A stretch of 64,000 nt of DNA from Pestalotiopsis fici W106-1 (Eukaryota > Ascomycota > Sordariomycetes > Amphisphaeriales > Sporocadaceae): contig NW_006917098.1 in the NCBI RefSeq assembly GCF_000516985.1, forward strand, positions 992,001 through 1,056,000, read 5' to 3'. The translations under genes and the position numbers were made by a program. Position 1 is the stretch's first letter. Each line of letters begins with the position of its first letter. This document shows, in pieces, positions 47,191-56,386 of this stretch. The notes below the pieces were generated by a model. It saw nothing but the letters and a program-made list of their open reading frames with translations. It did not search any database and was not told the origin of the DNA.

Positions 47191-47658
47191 CTAGGCGTCG
47201 TCATCGCTCACGCCAAGTTGACACCTCGCAAGGCTCGTCAGAAGAGCCATGACATTCCCCTGCGTAGTCATCAAATAACGATTCTGGGCAGCAGCTATCC
47301 TCGCGTCCGACGTCACGTCTGTTTCAGCGAGCAGGCAGGCGGCGTCGTCCTCGGCTTCGTACTGAGGAAAAGTCTGTGGCGGGTCTGCAGAGTCTGGGCG
47401 CAGAAATACTTCGAGATCACCAAGTATGGCGAGAATCCTTTGCTGCGTGGACCTGATGTGTTGATTCTGCAGGACAATAATGTCTCTGTTGGTCCTGCTG
47501 GCGATTGAGAAATCGGACCTGTAGCTGGTACTGCTCGACGAGTACGGCGTCAGAAAAGCTGTCATGGGATCTGCATCGTACTCGCTGCTCCAAGTCACCT
47601 CGTGGCGAGTAATTTGCTCTCGATTGCTGTGTTGGGGAATATCGCGAGGGCTCGACAT
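47191..47658 (-). CDS. Small uncharacterised protein
   Basis: An open frame of 155 residues from the ATG at 47658. The frame continues upstream to 47826, but that part is Phe/Ile/Leu-rich and probably leader. The protein is Ser/Asp-rich, with a helical middle of VLQNQHIRSTQQRILAILGD type and a second segment reading AQNRYLMTTQGNVMALLTSL. The two share the pattern Q-N-x-H/Y-x4-T-Q-x2-I/V-x-A-L/I-L, which looks like a duplicated helical motif about 60 residues apart. No known domain, signal peptide or membrane helix. The internal duplication is the main support for a real protein. Confidence 0.5.
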   Translation of the reverse strand: MSSPRDIPQHSNREQITRHEVTWSSEYDADPMTAFLTPYSSSSTSYRSDFSIASRTNRDIIVLQNQHIRSTQQRILAILGDLEVFLRPDSADPPQTFPQYEAEDDAACLLAETDVTSDARIAAAQNRYLMTTQGNVMALLTSLARCQLGVSDDDA

Positions 47659-49380
47659 GATGGAGGTAAATGGGTAGATATTGTGGATGAATAGATCAAT
47701 GAGAGGGTCCTGTTTGGTTTGCAATAAATCTGAAATCGATGGATGAGCAAAGGAAAGAAGGTCGAAGCTAGTTTGGAATGAGGATTGGTGAATACATGCC
47801 ATGTTTTCCCTGTTCAAACTCAGCACGAGTGATTCTCTGTTACAGATGGATATCTATGGTTCAGATAGTGAGATGATGTAGAATTGTCGCCAGAGAAGGC
47901 ACCGAGAATCACTTCTTGAATAGAGTCTTGCCTTGGAACCTGCTGGTATCAAGGTAATGTGGACTGTCTCCAGATGGGATATCTGCGACTGGTAAATGTT
48001 GTTTGTGCCAGGACCGAGTTAGCAGTTATATCTTCAAGATTTCATGCACTGAGGTGGCACAAGGATTCAATATGACTGATAAGTGGCCAATGTTTGCTTG
48101 AAAAGATTGCATTTTGGGAGACCATGACCATACAGACAGATCAAGCACTGCACACAATAGCTGAATTATGTATATCTTTCTTTATTTGCCCGGTATCAAT
48201 GTGAAGAGACTTTGGTCAAGGACTCCCCCACCCCCCGGAGGGAAGGCGTAAAAGCTTTTCAGCGTGAAGTTGATTGCGACAAACACAGGTAAATATGCAC
48301 TTGGTCGAGCTGGACTCGAAGCTCTGTCGAAGGGAACACGTCAAGCCTTTTGAGTGAACAACACGAGAAGTGATTACTTTTTGACCACGGATTTGCGCAT
48401 TATTTTTTGTTCAAAAAAGAGAGTGATAGAAAGAAAAATACAAAAGAGAGAAATAAAAGAAAGATAAAAGAGAGGGAGTTAAGAGAAAAATAAAGTCCGT
48501 TAGATTAAACACCAATCTGATCGCAGGGGGCCGCTACGCGAATTGGCCAGTTTCAAGAATATCATGGCTATTACAATCTTCAATAGGAGGCAGAGCAACA
48601 ACGAGCACTCACCAAGTTGGATAGCAACACATTGCCTCCCACTGCCGTCACTTGAAGTGCTAATTAAAGGTTGGCACGACTATCTTCTCTGACTTCAACA
48701 CTGCTTGGTTTGACTTGTCACAGCGATTGTCTATCGCACATCTCGCTCTCTTCTCTTCGACTCAGGCATTACAAAATCCAGCAGAGATCATGACAAAACG
48801 ACAGCTGCCAGCAGTCAAGCGCTTGGACAATGAACGCTTGATGAACAGGCCATTGATCAGAGCAGCGGCTTCTTTCGCCAGATAGTTTCTAGAGGAAAAT
48901 AAAGGAGTAGAGGATTAAAAAGGGAGAAATTTAGTAATGAATAAAGCAGAAAGTAAGAAGTTAAACATAGCTTCGTCCAGATTCCAAAGAATAACTCTAA
49001 TCTTTGTCTCCAAGATTTGTACTATGGACATGGATGTATTATAATGCCTGTCGACGGAAAAGTTCCGCTAAAGCTGTGATAAGATAAGATGGCCCGCTTT
49101 AATTTTCTCAATTCAACCCACTCAACTTCAGTTGTGCTAAGAGAGACAGAGCTATGAGAAATCCAGCATGAGTACAGCAAGGACACGCATAGTGCTCTTG
49201 GCCTCGACTGCTAGTCGCTTTCTCTCCCTGAAGCCCTTCTTAGGCACGTCGAGAATCTTCAATCGCCCTTCAGCTTCGTTCCCTAGCCCTTGGACCTTCA
49301 GCCGATTGGCCTCGGGACGCGGGCCTCGAGATTCCCACCAAGGAGAGCAGACGGCGCAAGACAGATTCCCCTCGAACAAC
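47659..49380. other. Intergenic with polypurine tracts
   Basis: Promoters of two divergent genes. The plus strand is strongly purine-rich over about 48413-48497, with A/G runs broken by single T, and again near 48893-48960. No gene recognised. An in-frame upstream ATG for the next gene is at 49168. Confidence 0.5.
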
Positions 49381-50648
49381 ATGGCCAAGACTAGAGCTGC
49401 CGCCCGGGCCGAGGGTCAGCAAGAGGATCAGGCGCTGGCCAAAGAAACCAAGGTCTCCAATGACAGGGTCACCAAGCCCAAGCGGGAGGTCAAGACGAGA
49501 CAGCCCAGAGCCACGGCAGGCAAGAAGGCGGCCGAGGAACAGGAGAAGTCAAGCCCCGAGCCCGAGAAGGAGGTCAGAAGGAAGAGGAAATCCGATGTCG
49601 CTTCTCCTGCGGCCGCCGCCGCCGCCGCCGACCAGGAGGAGACCAAGAAGGAAACCCAGAAATCCCCAGCAGTCTCCAAGGAACAGGCCGACCAGGTCAT
49701 GAAAGAGGTGAGAAATCCCAGAGAGCAATCTCGAGGAAGAAAAAGATTCCACCGTCCCCTTGACGGAGAATTGAGGCTAACTCGGGATTTTCCCCTTGAT
49801 TCCAGCAGAACGATGGTGCCCCTAATTCCCCAAAACGTACCCCAAAACGTACCTCAAAACGTAACTCGAAGGCGCCATCGTCCCCAGCATCGCCGAAGGA
49901 GCCAAAGGGCGCTTCTACTTCGGGAGCTGACAAGATGGATGTGGACGTTCCCAAGTCCCCCTCCCCTACCAAAGCCGAGCCGACATCCAAAGAGGTGCCG
50001 ACTGCGGCCGGTTCTGACTCGGCTTCCAGGCCTTCGAGTCCTGATAGCTCCGCAAAAGCTCCTGAGCCGACAGCCGACGGGGAGGAGAAAGCCGAGCCGA
50101 AGCCGAAGAAGAGAAGAAGGAATTCGAGAAGGGAGAAGGAAGAGATGAAGACCAAGAAGAGAAAGGAGCCGAGCCCTCGTATGCAAGCAAAGAGGCTGAG
50201 GCGAAAGGAAAGACGTATGGCAGAGAGAATTGCCAAGAAGATGGTGGAAATGGGCAATATAGGTTTTGATCAGCCTACCAAAGAGGACGACACGGAGCAA
50301 AACGGCACAAACGAGCAAAACCGCAAGGGGCGGCGACGCCTCCGGCTCATTGAGCAGCAGCGCAAGGCGCTCCAAAAGGCGCTTAACCTGGGTCCCGGTG
50401 AGACATCGGAGCAGCTCGAGTCTCAGCTGGAGCGGTGGACCGAAAATTGGGACACGGCAGCGGCGATGCGTGCAATCAAGAAGTTGCAGAAGAAGCAGAA
50501 GCTGATGGCCAAGGAGCACGCCAAACGCATAAGAACTATGCAACTGAAGAAGGAGAAAGCCGCGATGGACGCGAAAGCTGTCAAACAAGAGAAGATAAAG
50601 CAAATGGGGGACAAGATGTCAGAGAAGCCACACCTGAAACTGAGATGA
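49381..50648 (+). CDS. Lys/Glu-rich basic protein, probably nuclear, unknown function
   Basis: Exons 49381-49707 and 49809-50648 (101-nt intron, gtgaga...cagcag) give 388 residues. The first 210 residues are low-complexity Lys/Pro/Ser/Glu with a poly-Ala run and basic clusters that look like nuclear localisation signals. Residues about 210-388 form a long charged helical region, probably coiled coil, including a KKMVEMGNIGFD segment and repeated RKxLQK-type heptads. No catalytic motif. The frame is also open upstream to an ATG at 49168. That would add 71 residues rich in Arg, Ser, Phe and Leu, like a mitochondrial presequence, so the start is uncertain. The reading frame looks coding for 31 more codons beyond the TGA at 50646-50648 (see findings). 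Not recognised. Confidence 0.65.
49829..49864 (+). repeat. Three 12-bp coding tandem repeats
   Basis: Two exact units of cccaaaacgtac and one variant encode PKRT, PKRT and SKRN in frame at the start of exon 2. The length is a multiple of three, so unit gain or loss would keep the frame. Confidence 0.85.
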
Positions 50649-50867
50649 GAGAAGATCGGAGAGAGGCAGGCAAAGAAGGCCGCAATAAGGCGGGAAAAGA
50701 AGAAGGAGGAGCAGTCGGGCAAGCCGCAACCCGCGAACTCGTGATCAATGTAAACAAAAAAAGGCAATCAAGGACAAAAACAGTAGCAGCATAGCTACTA
50801 CATGTTGTCTTTGCAAGGTGTTTTTGGTGTTATAAAGAAGGTACATAGATTATTGTGGCAATTTTTA

Positions 50868-51257
50868 CTATTCAAAGTGGTGTTTGTTACTATTCGGATT
50901 ATACCGTTGCATGATATTATCGAATGGCAATCCCTCTCCATTTCCTGAAACATTGAGCTGATTTCCGGGCTCCGGGACATACTCCTTGATCAGTGCCTCC
51001 ATCTTGTGATAGACATTCAAGGCAGCTTTGTACCTTGGTACTATCGATACTGCAATCTTCGTGGAATCGTAGGTTCGAATGAATTGGACGATCTCTCTAT
51101 TCCCACCTTGCACTGCAAATTCAGCATTGTTCTCCATGTTCACTATCAAGGCAGAGTCTCTCGTGCCCGTTGACCTATGAGCAACAACAGATACTGTTGG
51201 TTGAGGCAGTGGAACCATAGTTTGACTTTTGAAACCGTCTTTTGCATGGATGCGCAA
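50868..51257 (-). CDS. Possible small protein of unknown function
   Basis: An open frame of 129 codons with fairly even amino-acid composition. It includes a segment VVAHRSTGTRDSALIVNMENN and a helical stretch ending ALIKEYVPEPG, with no low complexity. A second possible start (MVPLPQPT) lies 13 codons in. About 60 bp upstream another minus-strand frame (51321-51599) ends in a coding-like Pro/Leu/Glu stretch. The two may be exons of one gene, but I could not find a clean splice joining them. No recognisable domain. It overlaps no better candidate on the other strand. Confidence 0.35.
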   Translation of the reverse strand: MRIHAKDGFKSQTMVPLPQPTVSVVAHRSTGTRDSALIVNMENNAEFAVQGGNREIVQFIRTYDSTKIAVSIVPRYKAALNVYHKMEALIKEYVPEPGNQLNVSGNGEGLPFDNIMQRYNPNSNKHHFE

Positions 51258-52125
51258 GAAACCTTGGTTGATTTATAATATAGTCGTAATATGGTACTGA
51301 CTCGAATTATCAGACTTTTATTATGGTCTAATGGTTGGCAGGAGGTCTTCGAGAGGTTCTGATGGTTCGGCTCGGAGTTGCTTGAATATATTTAAGCCCG
51401 GAGTGATGGCTTGAGGGAGCTGGTCCTTCGTAGGTTTTTCCTTTTCTGTGAGAGTAATATTATCAGGGACTGGATTTGGCAACCATTTGTTGATCAAGGT
51501 GATTTTTTTTCTCTCTAATTTTTTAAAAAAAAAAGAAGAGAAAGAAATAGAAACACAGAGAGTAAAAAAGGAGAAATAGGGCTCAACTTTCTTTCTCAAT
51601 TTTTCCTTATAATATAATCATATACGAAATAAGCCCAAAAATTATTCAGCTGCTTAGCAATTGAACTGTTTCTGTCAGAAGACCAAGATTTATTTACTGC
51701 CTTTAGGGAGATGGTTGGTTTTCCAATTCGAGCTCTTTGCCACCCGCCTTCCAGGACAATGCATGCGTAGCCACTGATTTGTATCTGGGTGGATGTTTGC
51801 TATGTCCAGAATGTCTTCCTTCCCTGTGCAAGTAATCAAAGTCGCTATATGTACATATATATACAGGAGCCTAAACCGACTCTTTGTTTTGTAGTATTTG
51901 TCTCCATGGAGGAAACTTGTTTGGCCTTTTCGGTCGTATCCAGGCCGTGTCATAATGTTCTAAACACAATCGTACATCGTCTTATTTGTTCCATCGTCAA
52001 TCAGTATGGCTGTGGCCAATGATGCCAAAAAGCACCGAGACTACCAAACAAACCGAATCGGTTGTTCAGTGTACCTGACAAACAAGGTGTGAAATCCTGA
52101 CCACATCTTCACTCCGGTAGGATCA
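51258..52125. other. Intergenic, AT-rich
   Basis: Contains a mixed T-run then A/G-run at about 51505-51560, potentially a weak inverted repeat, and the 3' flank of the 52126 gene. A weak minus-strand coding-like stretch is at 51321-51480. Nothing firm. Confidence 0.45.
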
Positions 52126-52863
52126 TCAAGACTTCTTCTCCTCGCCCTCAACCTTTTTCGCCTTCTCCTGGGCCTTTCTCTCACCCCGGTTAAAGACGTC
52201 TGAGATTTGTTCCGTGATTAGACCCCAGATGCCGTCACCGCCCTCAGCCAGGGCCTCCTGCTCTCGCTTGGCCCTCTTCTCCTTCCAGTCCTTGTCCGCG
52301 TCGCCCATCCATATGGATTCGAGAGTGCCTCTTTTCTCGCCATCCTCCCCGCTAGTTGGTTGCTGTGGCTGTTGACCACCATTGGCGGCTGCTTTTCTCC
52401 TTTCCAACTCCTGCACGCGCTTCACGTCCTGCTCGCTCATGCCTGATGCCAAGAGCTCCCGAGCCCGCTCACGTCTGGCCTTTTCCTCACGAATCATGCG
52501 TTGCACCTCGCCAGCCCGCTCGCTTGGGAGATTACTGCCTAGTCCACCTGTCGAGGCCGCCTGCGAAGGATCGCTTACGAACCATTTGTGCAGCATCGAG
52601 TGCCCTGTGTAATCGTACTTGAGTTGGGAGACGCCCCAGATGGCCGAGGTACCTAGGAGCAGGGCCCGGAAGTCGAGTCGCCTCGGCGGAAGGGCAAGGC
52701 CCAGAAAGGCTACCGGCGTGCATATCAAGGCGGCCGTGTGAAGAAGCGGGTTCTTGTAGGGCGACTGCTGTGACGAGGGCGATGGAGCGGTTGCGAGCTG
52801 CCCCTGTTGTGGTTGCGCCGGCGGCTGCTGTTGTGACGGCGGTTGGGAGCTCGGTGCCGACAT
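52126..52863 (-). CDS. Two-TM membrane protein of the fungal family often named rhomboid family membrane protein
   Basis: Single exon, 245 residues. The first 35 residues are Gln/Pro/Ser-rich. Two hydrophobic segments follow at about 39-59 (LLHTAALICTPVAFLGLAL) and 65-80, then a conserved-looking YDYTGHSMLHKWF stretch. A long charged region follows, with Arg/Glu/Lys-rich helices and, near the end, an IWGLITEQISDVF amphipathic segment before a Lys/Glu-rich tail. I recognise the family by layout; databases often label it rhomboid-like. However, there is no Ser-His dyad and only two helices, so it cannot be an active rhomboid protease. Possibly an inner-membrane or ER protein. Function unknown. 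Confidence 0.78.
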   Translation of the reverse strand: MSAPSSQPPSQQQPPAQPQQGQLATAPSPSSQQSPYKNPLLHTAALICTPVAFLGLALPPRRLDFRALLLGTSAIWGVSQLKYDYTGHSMLHKWFVSDPSQAASTGGLGSNLPSERAGEVQRMIREEKARRERARELLASGMSEQDVKRVQELERRKAAANGGQQPQQPTSGEDGEKRGTLESIWMGDADKDWKEKRAKREQEALAEGGDGIWGLITEQISDVFNRGERKAQEKAKKVEGEEKKS

Positions 52864-53271
52864 GATGTGAGATGCTGACCTTGGGGGGTGTAGATCAGGC
52901 TCGAAGGGACGGGATGCAGATTATCGTAGTTACACGGAGTCGTAGACTGGCAGTTTCATATGAGTTTGGACAAGGCAAAAGTGAATAGAATATTACAAAC
53001 AAGATTGATCGTCATCGTATGAACTTCCAATCGCAAGTTCGCCAATTGGACTTTTTTTTTTTAAGCAGGGGTACGTACCTTCCGCACTGCGCGGAACCCC
53101 ACATTTGAGAGCTGGCTGAGGCCCGTGCACTCCGCAATGGCGCGCTAGTATACACCAGAGAACCTCAGTTCGAATACTGGCAAAAACATCACGAGTATCA
53201 TCACGACGACAGCAAATGCCATCAAAACACCAAAAAAAGATATCCCAGGTGTTCCTGGAGGCTGTATTAAG
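52864..53271. other. Intergenic between membrane-protein gene and tRNA gene
   Basis: Holds the promoter of the minus-strand membrane-protein gene and the 3' flank of the tRNA. A run of A on the plus strand at 53231-53238 reads as a T-run downstream of the tRNA, a plausible RNA polymerase III terminator. A second T-run is at 53051-53062. Confidence 0.55.
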
Positions 53272-53375
53272 CGACAACTGCAGGATTTGAACCTACGCGG
53301 CCGAAGCCATGAGATGGCCGAGTTGCTGTAATAGCTAATTCGAGTCTCACCCATTAACCACTCTGGCAAGTTGCC
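53272..53375 (-). tRNA. tRNA-Ser (anticodon CGA) with intron
   Basis: Read on the minus strand. The acceptor arm GGCAACT pairs with AGTTGTC (six Watson-Crick and one G-T pair) before discriminator G. The D-arm is CCA/TGG around GAGTGGTTAA. The anticodon stem is TGAGA/TCTCA, with loop CTCGAA giving anticodon CGA. A 23-nt intron follows position 37. The long variable arm GGC-TTCG-GCC is typical of serine tRNAs. The T-arm is GTAGG/CCTGC with loop TTCAAAT. Every arm closes, so the call is firm. The intron end point could shift by a base. A short T-run about 30 nt downstream may end transcription. Confidence 0.92.
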
Positions 53376-54260
53376 AGCCGATTTGCTTGACAATTTGTGC
53401 TCTAACCGGACTCATGTAGCGTCTGGCTGACTTAGATTCGAGTGGCACGCAATGGGGAAGAAGCCGGGAATAACGGAACGTGCCGATGTGGAGTCTATCG
53501 CTCAGACAGGCTCGGAAGGGTTCGCAATAAAGCGTGGGTATGATCCATAATGATAGGCTATGCAGGAGACTTTTGGCTCGACTAAAGCTGCTAGAATTGC
53601 TGTGAATTAATTAGCGTGGAATGTCCCCGTAGAACAGCATGATTGAGTAACCGTGCTTGGTCAATATAGGTAGGAGATGGACGTATGGTTGCAATAGTTC
53701 CTGCTGAAGAGATGAGTTTCCTTCACTGCATTTTAGCACATATTTCTTCCCGGCAGTTGAAGGATGACAGTACTGTCATGCTGCACGCATACTGTGTAAT
53801 AGGTGGGAAACGGTGACGGCTAGCCGCCAGGTTGTGCTCGGTTGGGCAATCTGCATCCCTGAAAGAGGGCGATCTCCATAGTGAACTGAAAGATGTCATT
53901 CATCTTCCAGCCGTCATGGATATCGCGAGTTGTGCTGGAGAAACCGCTAGATGACGACATGGTCTTCTTTGCATCAGCCTCTCCGCTACTTCGTACATGG
54001 GCGGCTTCTTTTTGAACACCTCATGCCTACTGTGTATGTAGCTTGGGCGCAGGTGTGGAGTCGGTGAGTATAAACACGCTACTATCTGACAAATAGGTGG
54101 GGATGACTGCTATTTTGGGTAAAAATCGACTCCGAAGACACTGTTTTACACAGTTTTCATGCTGTTCTACGCAGGTCTTGTGGTATTTTACGAGTTATTT
54201 GCCCTTGATATAATGTGTGCGACTTATATATACATATTTGAAGAGCATGCCGTTGAAAAT

Positions 54261-54280
54261 GGTAGGTAGGTAGGTAGGTA
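54261..54280 (+). repeat. GGTA microsatellite, five units
   Basis: Five perfect ggta units at the edge of the AT-rich block. Confidence 0.95.
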
Positions 54281-54290
54281 TTTGAGATTA

Positions 54291-54316
54291 TCGTGGAGGG
54301 GCATCGTGGAGGGGCA
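54291..54316 (+). repeat. 13-bp tandem duplication at the composition boundary
   Basis: tcgtggaggggca occurs twice in direct succession; the AT-rich block starts with the next base. Confidence 0.9.
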
Positions 54317-55303
54317 TATACTAACTCAATTATATAGTGGGTCGATTTCTAGAGCTAGCACTATCAATAAGTACAATTAGTGGGTAGTGTAATATGCTTA
54401 AGCATATAAGTAGTAGCTAATAACGGTAGATTAATATGTGCTTAAGCATTCAATTAACTTTTTCGTATTAGAGGGTCTAAGCGTCGTTCTTTTTGCGGCC
54501 CTTTTATAAATAATTTGCATTTAATTACGAGCTATATTAATAAGCCATAATTACGATCGCAAATCCCATTATTCGACATCCGCCTATACGAAGCCCTTTA
54601 ACTCTACCTGCACCAGTTTCTCTAGAGTGGGATCCAACGATCGCACGCTATAGCTGTCGAGCGCTAGCTCTGTATTAAGGTATTACCTTTATAGCCCGGC
54701 AATTCGGCGCACTTTACCTAGCCTGTTTTTATCGCTGCGGTCCTTGTGACGATGGATAATATAACCCCATAAGGCGATAACGCTTAAAAATCCAATAATT
54801 CGGGTAAAAAGGCATAAATTGCACACCAGGCCCGGCTTATAGCCCAATCTTTTTCGCACGACCGGAACGCGGTTATATACGCGCACGTTAATCGCCTGCT
54901 TTACGCCGATAAAACGCATAGGGAGTTCGTATTTTAAAAAGGCAAATAGGTACCGCCGTAGCCGCTAAAGCTATAATAAACTCTCGAAGCCTCGGAACGC
55001 CCGGTATAGCCACACCTAAATCAGGCACTTTTCGTATATCGTCAGCATTACGTATTATATTAAATAAAAGGGGTTATATTTATCGTAAACGGCCGGGACG
55101 GGGCGACTATAAACCCGCAAAAATCGCGCGCGGTTAAAATATTTAGCTTATAATTTATTAACGGCGACCGGCTCGTAAACGATATAAAAAAGCAAAATAT
55201 AAAATCGGTTATAGCAAAAATAAAAGCTATTTATGCGCTAAAATAGGCCGCATTCTAAAAAATTATCGAGCTTTACGCCGCTACGCGGCCATTATCTATA
55301 TTA

Positions 55304-55325
55304 CGCGGCTGCCTTCGCAGCCGCG
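55304..55325. repeat. Perfect 9-bp-stem hairpin inside the AT-rich block
   Basis: cgcggctgc and gcagccgcg are separated by cttc. The stem is GC-rich and keeps TG and CA steps that are otherwise scarce around it. Confidence 0.85.
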
Positions 55326-55844
55326 GTCGTATAATTTAAATATTTAAATATTTAACAAAAATAAATAACACTATATATAAGCGGGAAAGCATAAAACTAA
55401 CTAATTTAGTAAAAATTAACTTTTATTATAAATGCTATTAGCTCGGGTTTTTTTAGCAAAATAATAAAAAAGGCATTTCCTAAAACAGGAAATAAAACTA
55501 TAAAATTAAATTCGAAAACATATAATTAATTTACTAAAATATTGCCTTAATTTAAATGCCTAGCGACCTCGTTAGCTTTTAAGCTTATTTAATCTGTTAA
55601 ATAAATAAAGCATATACCGCAGCTACCGATAAAAAATAAAAAACCCTATAAGGCTATTAAAGCACTAATTTATAATTTAAAATAGCGTTTTTTAGCGTCC
55701 GAAAGCCACTTTATCGCCTTTTACTAGTAAGCCGATTTTAATAGCTTGACCTCGTAGCTGGGTATCGGTTCTTCGAAGCGCTAACGTTTAAACCAATACC
55801 GTTTCGCTTCGGAATTCTCCAGGTCTTTATCTAATAATAAGCTT

Positions 55845-56085
55845 AGAGAAAATAAAAATAAAGGGGACTAGGCTGAAGACGACATAAAGAGGGATTGGGC
55901 TGAAAACGACGCGCGATGCTCGAAAGCATCGTATGCCAAGCCGGCGAATATAGTGGGTGGTATGCCTAGGAGTATGGCACTACTGGCGGCCAGTAATGGG
56001 GCGACCCTGGGAAAGACTGTGATGCCTGGGCCCATTTATGGTGGCACCGGAGCTGCATTTCTGGATAACGAAGCGGTACCTGGGA
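55845..56085. other. Island with normal base composition inside the RIP block
   Basis: About 240 bp in which TG and CA steps and GC content are ordinary, flanked on both sides by TA-rich sequence. It holds a repeated phrase (actaggctgaagacgac at 55868 and attgggctgaaaacgac at 55894), a 7-bp-stem hairpin around gatgctcgaaagcatc (55915-55930), and one of two copies of ggtggcaccg, the other at about 56165. An open minus-strand frame of 68 codons (55966-56172) covers part of it but is not recognisable. Confidence 0.65.
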
Positions 56086-56386
56086 TATTAGCGCTTTATT
56101 ACCGATTTTTACCTTAATTATGCTATTAAACGCGGTATTTTTTAAAATTCCATTTCCTATTAAAGGTGGCACCGTATATAATCCCGTTAAGGCGACGCCA
56201 ATTATAGCGGTACTCTCGTAGTATTATATTTATTTTATACCGATTAATAAATTAATGCTTAAAGGAGTTCCTAGCGCTTTAGAAATCTTGTTTTAAGATA
56301 AAAAAATATAGCAGCTAGGCATCGCCTTAAAGAATGATATTATTTTATAAATAGCTAATATATTAAATAAACTTTTCCGCAATATA

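Larger units (their letters stand above)
53376..54316. other. Gene-free flank leading to the AT-rich block
   Basis: Ordinary base composition with no recognisable gene. It ends in a GGTA microsatellite (54261-54280) and a 13-bp tandem duplication (54291-54316), directly before the composition changes. Confidence 0.55.

Noticed and set aside
52126..52863. Rhomboid protease activity
   Set aside because: The family name suggests it, but the protein has only two membrane helices and no GxSG or catalytic His.
52993..53393. Minus-strand protein frames of 94 and 82 codons
   Set aside because: They run through the tRNA-Ser gene and a T-run and have no protein features.
54689..54919. 76-codon minus-strand frame at the start of the AT-rich block
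   Set aside because: It is the longest open frame there and might be transposon debris, but no family is recognisable and both flanks are RIP-altered.
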